The notes under the pieces were generated by a model. It was not told where the DNA came from. It did no database searches and saw only the letters and a program-made list of their open reading frames with translations. 64,000 nucleotides of DNA, taken from the NCBI RefSeq assembly GCF_963855985.1, contig NC_087090.1, positions 16,180,501 to 16,244,500 of the forward strand, written 5' to 3'. The DNA comes from Ostrinia nubilalis. Taxonomy: Eukaryota; Arthropoda; Insecta; Lepidoptera; Crambidae. Shown one piece after another: positions 32,872 to 43,985 of the stretch (positions within the stretch are counted from its first letter, which is position 1; the number at the start of each line of letters is the position of its first letter). Position numbers and translations under genes: made by a program.

Positions 32872-33340
32872 TGAAAATCAACTGAAAAACGCGAACAAAG
32901 TCGTTCCAAACAACACAACTTTACAATACAACCGCACGTTTATCTACGCGCCGATATCTAGCAAAAGTAAGGTGAGCTCAACAAAACGAGTACCTCGCTT
33001 GCTTAAACTCGGTTTATCTAACGATGTGTTACAGCTTGTTCGCGATAGAGCAATCGCCGATGACCGGGCGATTGGGCACGACCGCGACAGGTTAGCAAAC
33101 CGACTGTTAGATTAGCATTGTTTTAATTGGCCGTAATTATCAATTAGGACTGAATCTTGGACTGTTATGGAAGCGCATGGATGCGGGCAGCGCAGAAATT
33201 AAGTATTTCTATGTTTATTAATAAATATTTTGAACTTTATGTCAACTAAGATGAATAAAAAGTACCAGGGTAACATAAAATAGGTGCGCTTCGATGAATA
33301 GTTCAGGTGCGTTTCATTAGGTGCGCCTCAAAATGTGTTA
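32872..33340. other. Unassigned; small RTE fragment
   Basis: 33170-33196 ('gcatggatgcgggcagcgca') is a short RTE fragment. 33290-33330 repeats 'aggtgcgcttcga/aggtgcgtttca/aggtgcgcctca'. An 86-codon frame at 32855-33115 starts inside the MITE and has no known homology. Confidence 0.4.
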
Positions 33341-33400
33341 AATGAGATGCAGTCTAGGATGGTACATATCTGCCCTGTAAGTCCCTATTCACTGTAAGCA
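33341..33400 (-). mobile_element. LINE 3' fragment ('gcagtctaggatggtaca')
   Basis: Matches 38976-39035 ('gagatgcagtctaggatgg', 'ctgccctgtaagt'), which is part of a minus-strand LINE end. Confidence 0.5.
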
Positions 33401-33415
33401 TTGTTTCATAATACT

Positions 33416-33840
33416 TAACCCTAAAGACTGCACGAACACCAAACAATATCTCCTGTGACGTACCCGTGACGCAAACCTAAAACGACACTTTCCTCCGCTT
33501 TGATTACATGTAGAGTGACATGAACCTACTTATTAATATAAAGTTACACCTAGGATGAACTCAGGATAAAATGACATTTTCATACTAAATGACAACTCAA
33601 GCTAACTTAAACTGGAAAAAAAGAAAATAAACTAGAAAAGAACTAGGGTGTAACTTTTAATAATTAGGGGGGAAATGTCAAAAAGTTACAATCAAAAGAC
33701 TAAAAAATGTGTTGTCTATTTAATTCCCTTTACTTAACCCTAAAGACTACAAACACCAAATATGTATAATATCTCCGTGACGCAACACTAAAACGACACT
33801 TTCCTCCGCTTTGATTACCTGTATCACATCACCTAGCACT
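33416..33840. repeat. Direct duplication of ~108 bp flanking a MITE
   Basis: 33416-33525 and 33733-33840 share 'cttaaccctaaagact', 'aacaccaaa', 'ctaaaacgacactttcctcc' and 'gctttgattac'. The MITE at 33528-33669 sits between them. Confidence 0.72.
33528..33669. mobile_element. MITE, second copy of the 7326 family
   Basis: Left 'ttattaatataaagttacac' and right 'gtgtaacttttaataattag' are inverted and match the ends at 7326-7429. Diverged. Confidence 0.6.
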
Positions 33841-33897
33841 CTACATGAAGTGTCACTGTATCGCAAGGGTTAATGGTGTGAGAATCGCTGATAACGG

Positions 33898-33917
33898 CCC
33901 ACCCCACCCTACCCCCG
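33898..33917 (-). other. G-quadruplex motif on the minus strand
   Basis: CCCACCCCACCCTACCCCC gives four G-runs with 1 nt loops on the opposite strand. It lies beside 'ggtggggtatc', which can also pair with it as a hairpin. Confidence 0.6.
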
Positions 33918-35128
33918 GTGGGGTATCACGGGATCGGTGTAATTGGCCGGTGATAGATAATGGGCCGTGAAACTTCGAGTTTTAGATGCGGTGGATCAGA
34001 TCGGATTTGCGAAGATAAAAGTTTGAATTTTGGTTAGTGATTTGGTCGTGGAAAGTTGTTGGGTAGGCACGGTTTTAAATTTAACTGGGATGGGTAGTAC
34101 TTCAGGGTTAAGAGTGATTTATAGGTTAGAATCTAGTTTCCAGTGTTAGAATAGGGACATCATAGGAACAGCAATGATTTATTGACTTTAATGCATTGTA
34201 GAGTCATTTTATGTGAAAATATTGCAATTTCACCATTATAATTTAATCAATATAACGTGAATTATTTTTCAGAAATGTGTAACAACTGTAATACAAGAAT
34301 AAGTGATATAATAAGAGCTTATTCGAATGTAGCTTACCTTCTTATAACTTATGTTATGTTTGGTAATAATATTTTATTACAAAATCATTATCACGTAAAA
34401 TGTTGTAACATCACTTACAATACAATTATTGCAAAATGAAAATACCATTTTAAACTTAATATTTTCTCATATCAAAACCACAATACACTTTACGTTAATA
34501 TCCATGTTTATCCAGGTATACTTTAGTTATTAATAAATGCGATGATCCCTCCACAGGGGGGAGGGGGGAGGGGGGCTATCAGTAACACAATGTATCACAT
34601 TTTCATAAGAGATTCATTTAGTTCGCGTTTTGCCCGCCCCCACCAAAATTGCGCGTTTCCACTGTAGTGAAGGTTAAAATGTTGAGGCAAGACGTTCAGG
34701 CTATGTATGCTAGTTTACGACACTCACTTAAATCTCACCTATAGTTTTATTATTGAAAAAGTCGTAAGAAACCGTAACCGTATAAAGGCTATTTATTAAT
34801 TCTTGTTTCTTGAATAGTTTGTTTGTACACTTGGAAAACTTTTAGTATTTTACCTTCATAAAAATGGGACTCACAAGGAGACAATGTGATAAAGACAGAT
34901 TCGCATGTAAAACTAACTCTTACGATTTAGGATCCTGAAACTGACTAAATAAATCAATTTCACCTTACATTTTTGAGTGAAAAAAATTTTTAAGATCCGT
35001 TATTTGAATCATTTCACTCTACTATTTTGTTTCTCGAGTCGCTTTAGATAACCATTTTTGAAAATTCGGCCACAACACGCCAATTTTAATATTATTTTTT
35101 GACGAACGACTTTAAATGTGTCGTTTTT
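33918..35128. other. No gene seen; G-run at 34555-34575
   Basis: 34555-34575 has three runs of six G separated by single A, a second quadruplex candidate on the plus strand. The rest is AT-rich and unrecognised. Confidence 0.4.
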
Positions 35129-35560
35129 TTTTTTTTTTTTATGTGATAGGAGGCAAACGAGCAAACGGATCACCTGATGGTAAGTGATTACCGTCGCCCA
35201 TAGACACCCGCAGACCCAGGGGCGTTACAGGTGCGTTGCCGGCCTTTAAGGTAAAGATACGCTCTCCTCTTGAAAGCTTGCAGGTCGTATCCGTCCGGAA
35301 ACACCGCAGACGACAGTCCATTCCACAGTTTGGTTGTACGGGGCAGAAAGTTTCTAGAGAAACGTACTGTTGTGGACTGCCAACCATCTAAGTGATGGGG
35401 GTGGTCGTTCTCCGACATTTTCCCGTGCCGTCTGTCGCAACGGAGCCGGACAACGGCGTCGAGGGCGGCTGCTCGCTGCGATAGCGCTCACGTGCCTTTG
35501 TTCTGATCGGATATCGCTCGGATCATCTATTATTTATCCTTTTTCCGCGCAAGGAAGCGC
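35129..35560 (-). mobile_element. LINE 3' end with reverse transcriptase C-terminus
   Basis: It starts on the plus strand with a poly-T (the poly-A tail of a minus-strand insertion). The minus-strand frame gives HPHHLDGWQSTTVRFSRNFL, then PRTTKLWNGLSSAVFP and a Lys/Arg-rich end. The R-x-F-L-P-R-x-x-x-L-W-N-x-L-(P/S) pattern is the thumb end of jockey/CR1-like reverse transcriptases. A second, shorter copy of the 3' end is at 59815-59945. Confidence 0.78.
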
Positions 35561-35680
35561 GGTACGTGGAGGAGGCAAATATTTTGTGGGGTAGTTGAAG
35601 ATTTTGGGTTTGATGAGTTTGAGATTCTCGAAGGTTCAATAATAATATTTCAATATGTCATGCCCTGCGTGCCCAAACAA

Positions 35681-35775
35681 CTGCACGTAGATTTAATGAA
35701 TGCTACTGACAACGCCACTCTTGTAGCGGAGTTTTGAGCTGACACTGTATAAGTTTGTTGTCGACACGACAAGAA
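35681..35775 (+). repeat. Dispersed repeat, copy 2 (other copy at 17271)
   Basis: See 17271-17372; 'acaacgccactcttgtagcg' and 'ttgttgtcgacacgacaaga' are identical in both. Confidence 0.6.
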
Positions 35776-36644
35776 GAGTGTGCGGGTCATTTGTTGTTAA
35801 ATAAACGTGCCTAGATTTTGACTGGTAATTTCTTGATGGTTTCAAATTCAGCTCTAAGTTAGCCTGACTCTTAAACCAAAGGTAGCGGAGCACATCCGAT
35901 CAACTATCATTTCATTGAGGTGGAAATGGACATAATATTTTATACTTATAGTCTTTGACATTCTACTAGATTTTTAATCACTTTGAAGTCGCTTATCTCT
36001 TCGCTAGTTTATCTACATTTAGCGCGATTCAAAAACGAATTTATAAACTTATGACCAGCATAAAATAATAACGATTTAAGCACATACCGAAGCTTCGTAG
36101 CTCCTCTATTCGTACCTGCGCGAAATATGTCGAGCGAGATTACGCTGAAAAGGGCCGAGATGGATCATGCGAGCGGTGACGTTATCGGACCCATACGCGG
36201 ACGTCGATTCCAGGATTGGTGCCTAAAGATTTTTGTAAGAAGTTGTCTGGGGAAAAAGGTAATAATTTACGCGATATTCGATATAAATATGTTTTACAGG
36301 TGAAAAACAAAAAAAGCTTAATTGATGGATAAAGTCCGTGCATATTCCAGCCTCAGAGAAAAACAGTTCAATAAGAAGGTTAAAGTAAGTACATATTGCT
36401 GCAGTAAAGGTTTCAGAGAGATAGAGAGCATGAAGGTTTTGGAAGATATATTTGGAATGGCTGATCCGGATAACTTCGTACCGCCTATGTTCATCAGGGA
36501 TAATGTAGGGTTCTAATGGAGAAATAATTTTTCAAATCGGTCAAGTCTAAATAAAATCTTTCTTCTTTTCATTATTAGTGTAGATAAGTAACGATATGAT
36601 AGGAAACAATTTTAGAAAACACGATACTGGTTGCATTACAATAG
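35776..36644. other. No gene seen; candidate regulatory patch at 36090-36230
   Basis: 36090-36230 is CpG-rich and repeat-free ('gtacctgcgcgaaatatgtc', 'gcgagcggtgacgttatcgg'). The 64-codon frame at 36322-36516 has no recognised domain. Confidence 0.35.
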
Positions 36645-36790
36645 TGACTGAGCTTCTTGTGCTACTTCTTCTCAGCACTGGCCCATTTGTTGTCCCGAAT
36701 TCCCGAAGCAGTGGAAGGGTTAATACTGGGACGTGGAAAAGTGCTTTTTGAAAGCCTACTTACAGAAACAAATAAGTTTTATGAGTTTTT
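36645..36790 (+). mobile_element. LINE 3' UTR, 'CTGGCCCATTTGTTGTCC' family
   Basis: Contains 'tactgggacgtggaaaagtg' and 'ctttttgaaagcctactt', then an A-rich end. I recognise this as a common moth LINE 3' UTR; no coding part remains. Confidence 0.5.
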
Positions 36791-37028
36791 TAGTCAGCTC
36801 ACTTTTCATTAATTTTCTCTAAAAGCCTTGACTTGTAACTCGCTGTGATCGAGCCCCCACTCGTCGCGTCGCCGCTTCCTGAAACCCAATTGTGTGTGCT
36901 GATAACGTTTATCAGACTGACACTTAGGTGCCTCAAAAATAACGCTTCACGATCTGCTTGTTTGTTTTTTGTGCGCGCAGTCAATAAGCCCCCTGACTTG
37001 GATATCAGGATTAAAATTATGTGTTCTT

Positions 37029-37139
37029 AGGCTGAGTTCACCACCTTATTTTAACCGGTGCAATAACACTAACCGGTGCTTTTTGTATGCAGTTTGACGT
37101 ATGTTAAAGTCAAAGTAAGATGGTGCAACCCAGCCTTAG
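37029..37139. mobile_element. MITE, 'CTGAGTTCACCACCTTA' family
   Basis: Left 'aggctgagttcaccacctta' and right 'aagatggtgcaacccagcct' are imperfect inverted copies. Related copies: 44709-44817, 51519-51628 and a fragment at 61880-61940. Confidence 0.65.
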
Positions 37140-37433
37140 TTTTCATGTAGGTAAACTTTTTTGAGCAGATTGTTAAGGGGTAAACCTGAAAAAAGTGATA
37201 ACAGTTTTTTTTAAATAAAACTGACATGGCTGAATCTGGCGCAGGAGACTTGCTTATGCTTTGGCACAACATTTAATTTTATTACAATTAGCATAACCTT
37301 TGTAATTCTAGCCAAACTAAGAAACCACAACCCACTATTGATTGAAAGTGATATGTGTGTCGCACCGCCAAGATTCGATTCCTACATGTGCCGAATCTAG
37401 GAATCGAATTGTGCAGCACCTTGAGTTAGTAAA
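37140..37433. other. Unassigned with a small inverted repeat
   Basis: 37371-37415 has 'gattcgattcctacatg' facing 'ctaggaatcgaattgtg', a short inverted pair just before the tandem array. Confidence 0.4.
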
Positions 37434-38890
37434 TTGAAACTGGATCACGAAGGGACCTCTTACTTCCAGAAGGCAATGTTAGAAACGCTGCTGTCGACGA
37501 CGCAGTCTTTTTCCCGTGGAGGCAATGGCGCGGACGCCGTAACGACTGCACCTCAGCCGTGCTCGAGTGGTTTGGCGGTTGTCTTCGTTAGGCGAGCTCT
37601 AACACAGAATACGAGTAATAAGGCGTCTATAAAGTGACCTAGGAACCGAACGAACGCTACTCCTCGAGTCCGGCTAATCTCACCTGGACCACGAAAAGGC
37701 TACCTACTTCCAAAAGGCAATGTTAGAAACGCTGCTGTCGACGACGCAGTCTTTTTCCCGCGGAGGCAATGGCGCGGACGCCGTAACGACTGCACCTCAG
37801 CCGTGCTCGAGTGGTTTGGCGGTTGTCTTCGTTAGGCGAGCTCTAACACATATTAAGGGTAATAAGGCGTCAATGAAGTGACCTGGGAACCGAACCCTCC
37901 ACCTCGAGTCCGAGTTTCAGAAGGCAAAGTTAGAAACGCTGCTGTCGACGACTCAAGCCTTTTTCCCGCGGAGGCAATAGCGCGGACGTCGTAACGACGC
38001 CCACCTCAGCCGTGCTCGAGTGGTTTAGCGGTTGTCTTTGTTAGGCGAGCTCTAACACACAATACGGGTAATAAGGCGTCTATAAAGTAACCTGGGAACC
38101 GAACCCTACACCTAGAGTCCGATGAATCTCACCTGGAACATAAAAGGGCTATTTACTTCCAGAAGGCAATGTTAGAAACGCTGCTGTCGACGACGCAGTC
38201 TTTTTCCCGTGGAGGCAATGGCGCGGACGCCCTAACGACTGCACCTCAGCCGTGCTCGAGTGGTTTAGCGGCTGTCTTCTTTGGGCGAGCTCTAACACAT
38301 AATAATAAGGACCGACAAAAAAGTGACATAGGACATGAAAGGGCTACCTACTTCCAGAAGGAAATGTTAGAAACGCTGCTGTCGACGACTCAGTCTTTTT
38401 CCCGCAGAGGCAATGGCGCTGTCGCCGTAACGACGCCGCACCTGAGCCGTGCTCGAGTGGTTTGGCGGTTGTCTTCGTTAGGTGAGCTCTAACACAGAAT
38501 ACGAGTAATAAGGCGTCTATAAAGTGACCTGGGAACCGAACCCTACACCTCGAGTCCGAGTTTCAGAAGACAATGTTAGAAACGCTGTTGTCGACGACTC
38601 AGCCTTTTTCTCGCGGAGGCAATGGCGCGCACGCCGTAACGACTGCACCTCAGCCGTGCTCGAGTGGTTTAGCGGCTGTCTTCTTTGGGCGAGCTCTAAC
38701 ACATAATAATAAGGACCGACAAAAAAGTGACATAGGACATGAAAGGGCTACCTACTTTTAGAAGCCAATGTTAGAAACGCTGCTGTCGACGACTCAAGTC
38801 TTCTCGCGGAGGCAATGGCGCGGACGCCGTAACGCCGCCGCACCTCAGCCGTGCTCGAGTGGTTTGGAGGTTGTCTTCGTCAGGTGAGGC
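37434..38890. repeat. Seven-copy GC-rich tandem array
   Basis: A ~130-150 bp core beginning 'atgttagaaacgctgctgtc' starts at 37476, 37720, 37927 (start codon changed to AAG), 38169, 38364, 38573 and 38768, so spacings are 244, 207, 242, 195, 209 and 195 bp. All copies keep 'ggcaat(g/a)gcgc', 'cagccgtgctcgagtggttt' and, except the last, 'gcgagctctaacac'-like ends. In several copies the plus strand stays open as MLETLLSTTQSFSRGGNGAD and on. I recognise no domain. 'tcgagtggtttagcgg' recalls a pol III box A, which could mean a SINE-like origin; this is weak. Confidence 0.82.
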
Positions 38891-38921
38891 GAACATCGCG
38901 ACAAGATGCAATAGAAACAAG

Positions 38922-39055
38922 AGATTTTTTTATGTAAGACAAGGCAGGTATTTGACCGCAATCGCACCTGGTGTTAAGTGAGATGCAGTCTAGGATGGTA
39001 CATAATCTGCCCTGTAAGTGCCTATTCACTCTCGTCTTGAAAAGAATTTGGCTAA
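38922..39055 (-). mobile_element. LINE 3' end
   Basis: Plus-strand T-run, then 'gacaaggcaggtatttgacc', 'gagatgcagtctaggatgg' and 'ctattcactctcgtcttga'. It matches the minus-strand LINE remnants at 33341 and 41990. It directly follows the tandem array. Confidence 0.6.
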
Positions 39056-39717
39056 AAAAATACCATTGATTGACACGAATGTCTTTAGGTGAAATTTAAC
39101 TTTATTGCTAAGTGAAATAGTAAATCTCGAGATCAATGTCAGCAATCACTGTCGTAACATTATGTTAGGCATTTGAAGTGCCCAAAGTGTGCATTATAAA
39201 TACCTAAATAGGTAGACGCCAGACAACCAGGCAACTATTACACAATTTTAATTTAATACGTTTTAGATTTACGTTCACAAATTAAATTCCAGCTATGAAA
39301 GTTAAAATAAAACCAAATACATAAGTAATGCTCGCATGCAATTTTTGTTCGTGCGACGAGGAAGTTTAACAATATGCAAAATATTCAAATTGACTCACTA
39401 TCAGATGAATTCTAACTTAATTGCAGAACTACATACTATTCCTATCGGAAATTTTAGGCCGGCACTTCCTTTTTCTCCTGAAATTTTTTTCAGGTTCGTC
39501 TTAAACCTTTAAACCTTGGGTTGAGACACGTATTTTATTGTATTCTCTCGCATATAAATCTGGCCAGTAAAAAATAGGTAAGTAATATTGCGGAAAAGTG
39601 TATGTATTACTGAATTGTCTATAAACCATGCTGTAAATATCATCTTGCATTGCAACGATTACTGTGTATCACTGAATCATGATCATGATGACTGATGAAA
39701 AGTTTTCTATTATATCT
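39056..39717. other. Unassigned AT-rich stretch
   Basis: Nothing recognised. Confidence 0.4.
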
Positions 39718-40612
39718 GTTACAGGAAATGTATGAAATCCGTCATTGTATACAATTCCTAGGAATTGTGTATAATTCCTAAAATCACCCGGAAATGTGTG
39801 ATGTAAATTATATTAGATACATTTCCTAGGAAATTTACACATTTCCTAAACAGCAATCGGAAATGTAATATTTAAGATTTCAATGAATACACGTGGACAT
39901 GCGGTGCGAGGGGAGGGTACTGTATCATTTGATTACAACGATAATTTTTTGTACGCCTGATTGTCTATAGTCTATGGCACACAAATTTTATGCCTAAAAT
40001 TTTTTTATACAAAATGATTTTTATTACGCCTCTTTTTTTTTCCGAAACTTAAATAGCGCTCGGCGGCCGCTACCGCGGCAGCTGTGTATGTGTAAGGTTG
40101 CAAGTCTAACCTAACCTAACGGAGATTTTGTTATCCAGCTACAGGAATACTAAAACCTTCATGCCAATAATAGTTTGATAAAAGAGATGTTAAAATTAGG
40201 GATTTCCAATACTTCAGCGTAATATGCGTGATGCCAAAAGAAAGGTATGCCAATAAATTTTAGGCAAATATTTTTTAATTTAAAGTAAGTTTAATAGTGC
40301 GAAAACAACTGTCAGGCTAAACAATAATAATTGGGAGTTAAAATCAGCCAATGTAGTTTGGCTAATTGAAATTTTAGGCGTACCGAGGGGCACCCGATCA
40401 CGCGACCGCGCTAGTGCCGCTTAGTTTTATACATTTCCTAATACAATATTGGAATTCTATAAAATTCCTAGGAAAAGTACACATTTCCTAGGATATGTGC
40501 GTATTAAAAAAATTCTGAAGCAATATTTTATACATTTCCTAAATAGCTTCGGAATTGTATACATTTCCTAGGAATAGTATAAAATTCCTAGAATTCATAC
40601 ATTTCCTGTAAC
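39718..40612. mobile_element. 895 bp inverted-repeat element dense in TTCCTAGGAA-like motifs
   Basis: It begins GTTACAGGAAATGTATGAA and ends TTCATACATTTCCTGTAAC, an exact inverted pair of 19 bp, flanked by ATATCT at 39712-39717 and 40613-40618 (a candidate 6 bp target duplication). Within about 150-190 bp of each end, (A)TTTCCTA(GGAAAT) and ATTCCTAGGAAT motifs recur many times in both orientations. The middle is different, with a CpG-rich bit at 40050-40090 and 40380-40430. No transposase frame was found. Superfamily unknown. Confidence 0.8.
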
Positions 40613-41989
40613 ATATCTAAGTTTAAAAATTGATAATGTCTATTCTATTAGCCGAATATAAAGACCTACGTTGGACGTTGACTTGATGACCAAATGAAAG
40701 TTATTTTAAGTCAATACGACTGCAGAATTTCCCGTAAACTCAGAATTTTTCTTCACACAATACATTTTAAGGCACACAAGACGTCTACACTCGCCTCTTT
40801 GTTAACCGATACCGACATCGCACATATAAACAGATCCTTACCACAAATTACCCTTATCGCTCTCTCTTACCATTATGCACTTTAACTCAAAATAGCAAAG
40901 TCCGTTTCAGCTTGGCGAAGGTTAGTTTTCAGCCGTAACTTTGTACAAGTGAATTTATACTTAAGTGTCTGGGGTCTAGGTCGAGTTTGGAATGCAGGGT
41001 AGATACAGCCTGTTGCTACCGGATATTGCCGCGTTCCATCAACTCGGTTGCCGGGAATCACCTTGTAATTCGCCAAATTACCCCCAAATCTTTGTGTAAT
41101 TAAATACTTTTCAGCGAAGCCGTTTTTTGAGGTTTTGGCGGGAGAGACGAGAATTGACCGAATGCGGTGTTGATTTCGATCACTTGACCACCTTTTGATG
41201 ATGTATTCCTTTTAATTATTATGTTTTCAAAGCCACAAGTTAACTGATTTGGGAGATTCGAGGGCTAGTTTGATTCCTGTCAACAACTGGACAAGACAAA
41301 CACACTCTTGCCACAGGGATTGGGTAAATGGAAATGGAATTGGTTCTCAAATTTAGCACCTCTTTTTATAAAGTTTATATCATTAAAATACATGTTAACT
41401 GGGAATCTTCATGGCAAGCGAATTCTTGTACAAAAACATACACAATCACATTAATCCCATAATTTTGTTTATGTTTTGCAGTTACTCGTACACTTTTAAA
41501 ATTAATTTGTTATTTCAAAGCTTGCTCTATTGTAATAACGGAAGAAAATATATTATTTTTCCAGTAGAATTTATTTTGTAAAATATGTATTTTATTTTGC
41601 ATGTCAATTTAGTTATTTTCCTCATTAGATCCAGTGTTTTAGAGCAAACAGAGCCCGACCACAATAGAATTACATGCAATAGTCCCATCTCTATAAGAAA
41701 AGATTAATATTTAAACAATTGATATTAAGTTTTCACTGAAGAATTTACCGTAGTTCATCTGCTTGTTGAAAGCTCTTCAAAAACCTCCTGAAAATAATAT
41801 TTATAGTCTATTTAAAGTAAAAAATTATGTTAAAGGTATCCCATTTATATACGTATGATAAATGTGCTGAAATAATTATTTGGATTCGATTTTTTTTAAG
41901 TTAAAGTTATATTTCTGTTTGAATTGACCTAAATTATAGCTGTTTTAGGTTCGTAAGAAATAGGAATGGTTCTTTTCACGACTCAAGTT
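40613..41989. other. Unassigned stretch
   Basis: Unique-looking. 40694-41076 has short frames on both strands with no known domain. Confidence 0.4.
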
Positions 41990-42240
41990 TTTTTATGCAG
42001 AACAAAGCAAATATTATTATGTCATTGCAAGTCTAGGAAGGTCCATACCTGCCCTGTAATGTAAGGGCCTATTCACTCTCGTCTTGAAGATGCCCGGATT
42101 ATAAATGTTAGGCAAAAGGGCAGGCAGTGAATTACAATCCCTAGCTGTTCGATCTATAAAAGAGTTAGCTAAATAAATGATTTTATTATTATTATTATAA
42201 ATGTGAGGATCGAGGATGGTCCCTAAAGGCATGCCTTCTC
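41990..42240 (-). mobile_element. LINE reverse transcriptase C-terminal remnant
   Basis: The minus-strand frame reads YLANSFIDRTARDCNSLPAL, then LPNIYNPGIFKTRVNRPLHY. The F-x-x-R-(T/A)-x-x-x-W/C-N-x-L-P ... F-K-x-R-V pattern fits the end of jockey/CR1-like reverse transcriptases. A plus-strand T-run marks the 3' end. Confidence 0.62.
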
Positions 42241-43113
42241 TCCTCGCCCCAGCTGTAGCGCTATCAGGTCCGCGCAGGCGCCTTAGATCATATCTGCTTA
42301 ATTAATTTGCGCGCAAACAAACGGGTAAAAATGTGTGTTTTTCATAAACCCCCGTCAAGATGACAGCCAGTTCCATCTGTGGCTAATGTTATTCATGCAC
42401 GGCAGCCTTATAAAGATTCTAATAGATTCGTGTGACTGCGACACCCGAGTTGCTAAATGATTGACAGCCGTAAGCCATGCACTGCACCTGACGACTGATA
42501 TTTCTCTGATTCAGTACGTACTATTGGCAACAGTGTTAACTACCCATTGCCCGTCATGTCATCTCGTTCTATCGCAAAGAATCACCATTTGATGAGAGCG
42601 AGAGCAAAAACGGAAATGGATAGTTAACAGTGTGGCCGTGTGTACCTAATCACCTATATCATTATAAGTCACGTCACACGTGAAATTGTGTGACCGCATC
42701 TAAGATGACAACGTATTAAATCATAATCATTTCAGTAGTTCACTGCTGTATCTACTAAGACTCCCCAAGGTAGGGGCACAGAGCATTTTATCTCCCTCTT
42801 TTTTCATCCAGATTCTGCTGATTAACTGTTACGAGTAGGTCAAGCTCTATTTGCCATCATACTAAGATTTTGAATTTGAAAAATTTATTTTCTTTGTATT
42901 ATTTACTATGCCGTCCTAATTACAATAATGCCTTCACATTAAAAAACACATGCAAGTTCCATGGCGTTTCATGTTTAAAATTATCGCGGCTAAATTATAG
43001 CAAACGAGTTTCTTTCGTGAGCTTATCGCTGCTATCTGGTGATCTGTGAAACTTTCTGAATCTAAGCATGGAACGTGCTTCGGTCTTGACCTAATGCTAC
43101 TTTGGATATTATG
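42241..43113. other. No gene seen; candidate regulatory patch at 42240-42500
   Basis: 42240-42500 has no repeat match and is GC-richer than its flanks ('gcgctatcaggtccgcgcag', 'aaatgattgacagccgtaag'; TGATTGACAG resembles a TALE-homeodomain site). It could be a conserved enhancer. Confidence 0.35.
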
Positions 43114-43627
43114 TACAGTCGGCGTCAATTATGTAGTTCGTGACAAAGTGACCAAAAAGTTCATAACACGTCTTTGGCTATGTTACCATTGCACCTTATT
43201 GTTGTAACCTTGTTACCATTGGATTTAACCGCCTCTGTGGTCTAGTGGTAGTCTAGTGTATACCACCTGCTTCAGACGCAGAGGTCCTGGGTTCGATTCC
43301 CAGTGGGGGCAGATTTTTCTGTTCGGTTTGGGTGGTGGTAGGGCTGGTTCTAAGTCCGCCTGGCTAGCTACCACCATCTTACCTAAGTCTGTCGCCATAA
43401 CAACAATGTTAACAGCATTATTGTGTTCCGGCAGTTAGAGGTAAGATAGCCAGTTCCTCCGTGGTTGAGGATTCCGGGTGAAGCTCGCTTCCACCTTCCG
43501 CCTGATCGTCACTTACATCAGGTGAGATACAGGCCAAGAGCTTCCTCGTTGTGGATAATAAAAAAGAATAAGGTTTTCAACATTTTGGCCACTTTGGGTG
43601 TCGCGAACTATTTGACGCTGACTATAC
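43114..43627. mobile_element. MITE, 'ACAGTC...GACTGT' family, split by a SINE
   Basis: The left half (43114-43230) has 'acagtcggcgtcaatta' and 'cgtgacaaagtgacc'; the right half (43574-43627) has 'ggccactttgggtgtcgcga' and 'tttgacgctgactatac'. Together they match the uninterrupted copy at 12696-12842, so the SINE inserted into this copy. Confidence 0.75.
43231..43573 (+). mobile_element. tRNA-derived SINE, full length
   Basis: The head has box A (TGGTCTAGTGGTA) and box B (GGTTCGATTCC, 43290-43300) with plausible arm pairing to 'gtgggggca'. A non-tRNA body follows ('ctggctagctaccaccatct', 'gttccggcagttagaggtaa'), ending 'catcaggtgagatacaggcc', 'aagagcttcctcgtt' and an A-rich tail. A 5'-truncated copy of the same tail is at 62160-62238. 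Confidence 0.82.
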
Positions 43628-43985
43628 AGCACTGCAGCGCATCAAGTTAAACCAGTTATAAAGTAATAGTGAAGTAAAGCTTATGTAGTTGTGATAGTGG
43701 CTACTTTCCAATAAAAATGTGCAGCTTGATGTGCTGTCGACTGTACTTTCTTCTTGCGATAATCTGGAGGTTTTATCATGGCAGTTGTTGGCAGTTTTTG
43801 TTGAAGTCAAGTACGGATGAATTATGGCAAATGTCGGACTGTACAGCGTAATAATAATGCAAACTTTTCGTTGCCCAATGGGCCTGACTTTGACAAGACT
43901 TAATGACAGTTTTGTAATATTTTCCTGAAATATCCTGGGTTCGATTTCCACATGACATAGATTAATTGCTTTATGTAACTATCGT

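Noticed and set aside
36322..36516. 64 aa exon followed by a gtaagt-like donor
   Set aside because: A donor-like motif is present within the frame, but there is no acceptor, domain or conserved pattern to support a host exon.
37434..38890. CRISPR array
   Set aside because: Units are long, adjacent and similar throughout, with no short-repeat/unique-spacer pattern, and the genome is that of an insect.
43231..43310. Functional tRNA gene
   Set aside because: Box A and B are present, but the sequence continues into a SINE body with an A-rich tail, and its tail recurs at 62160.
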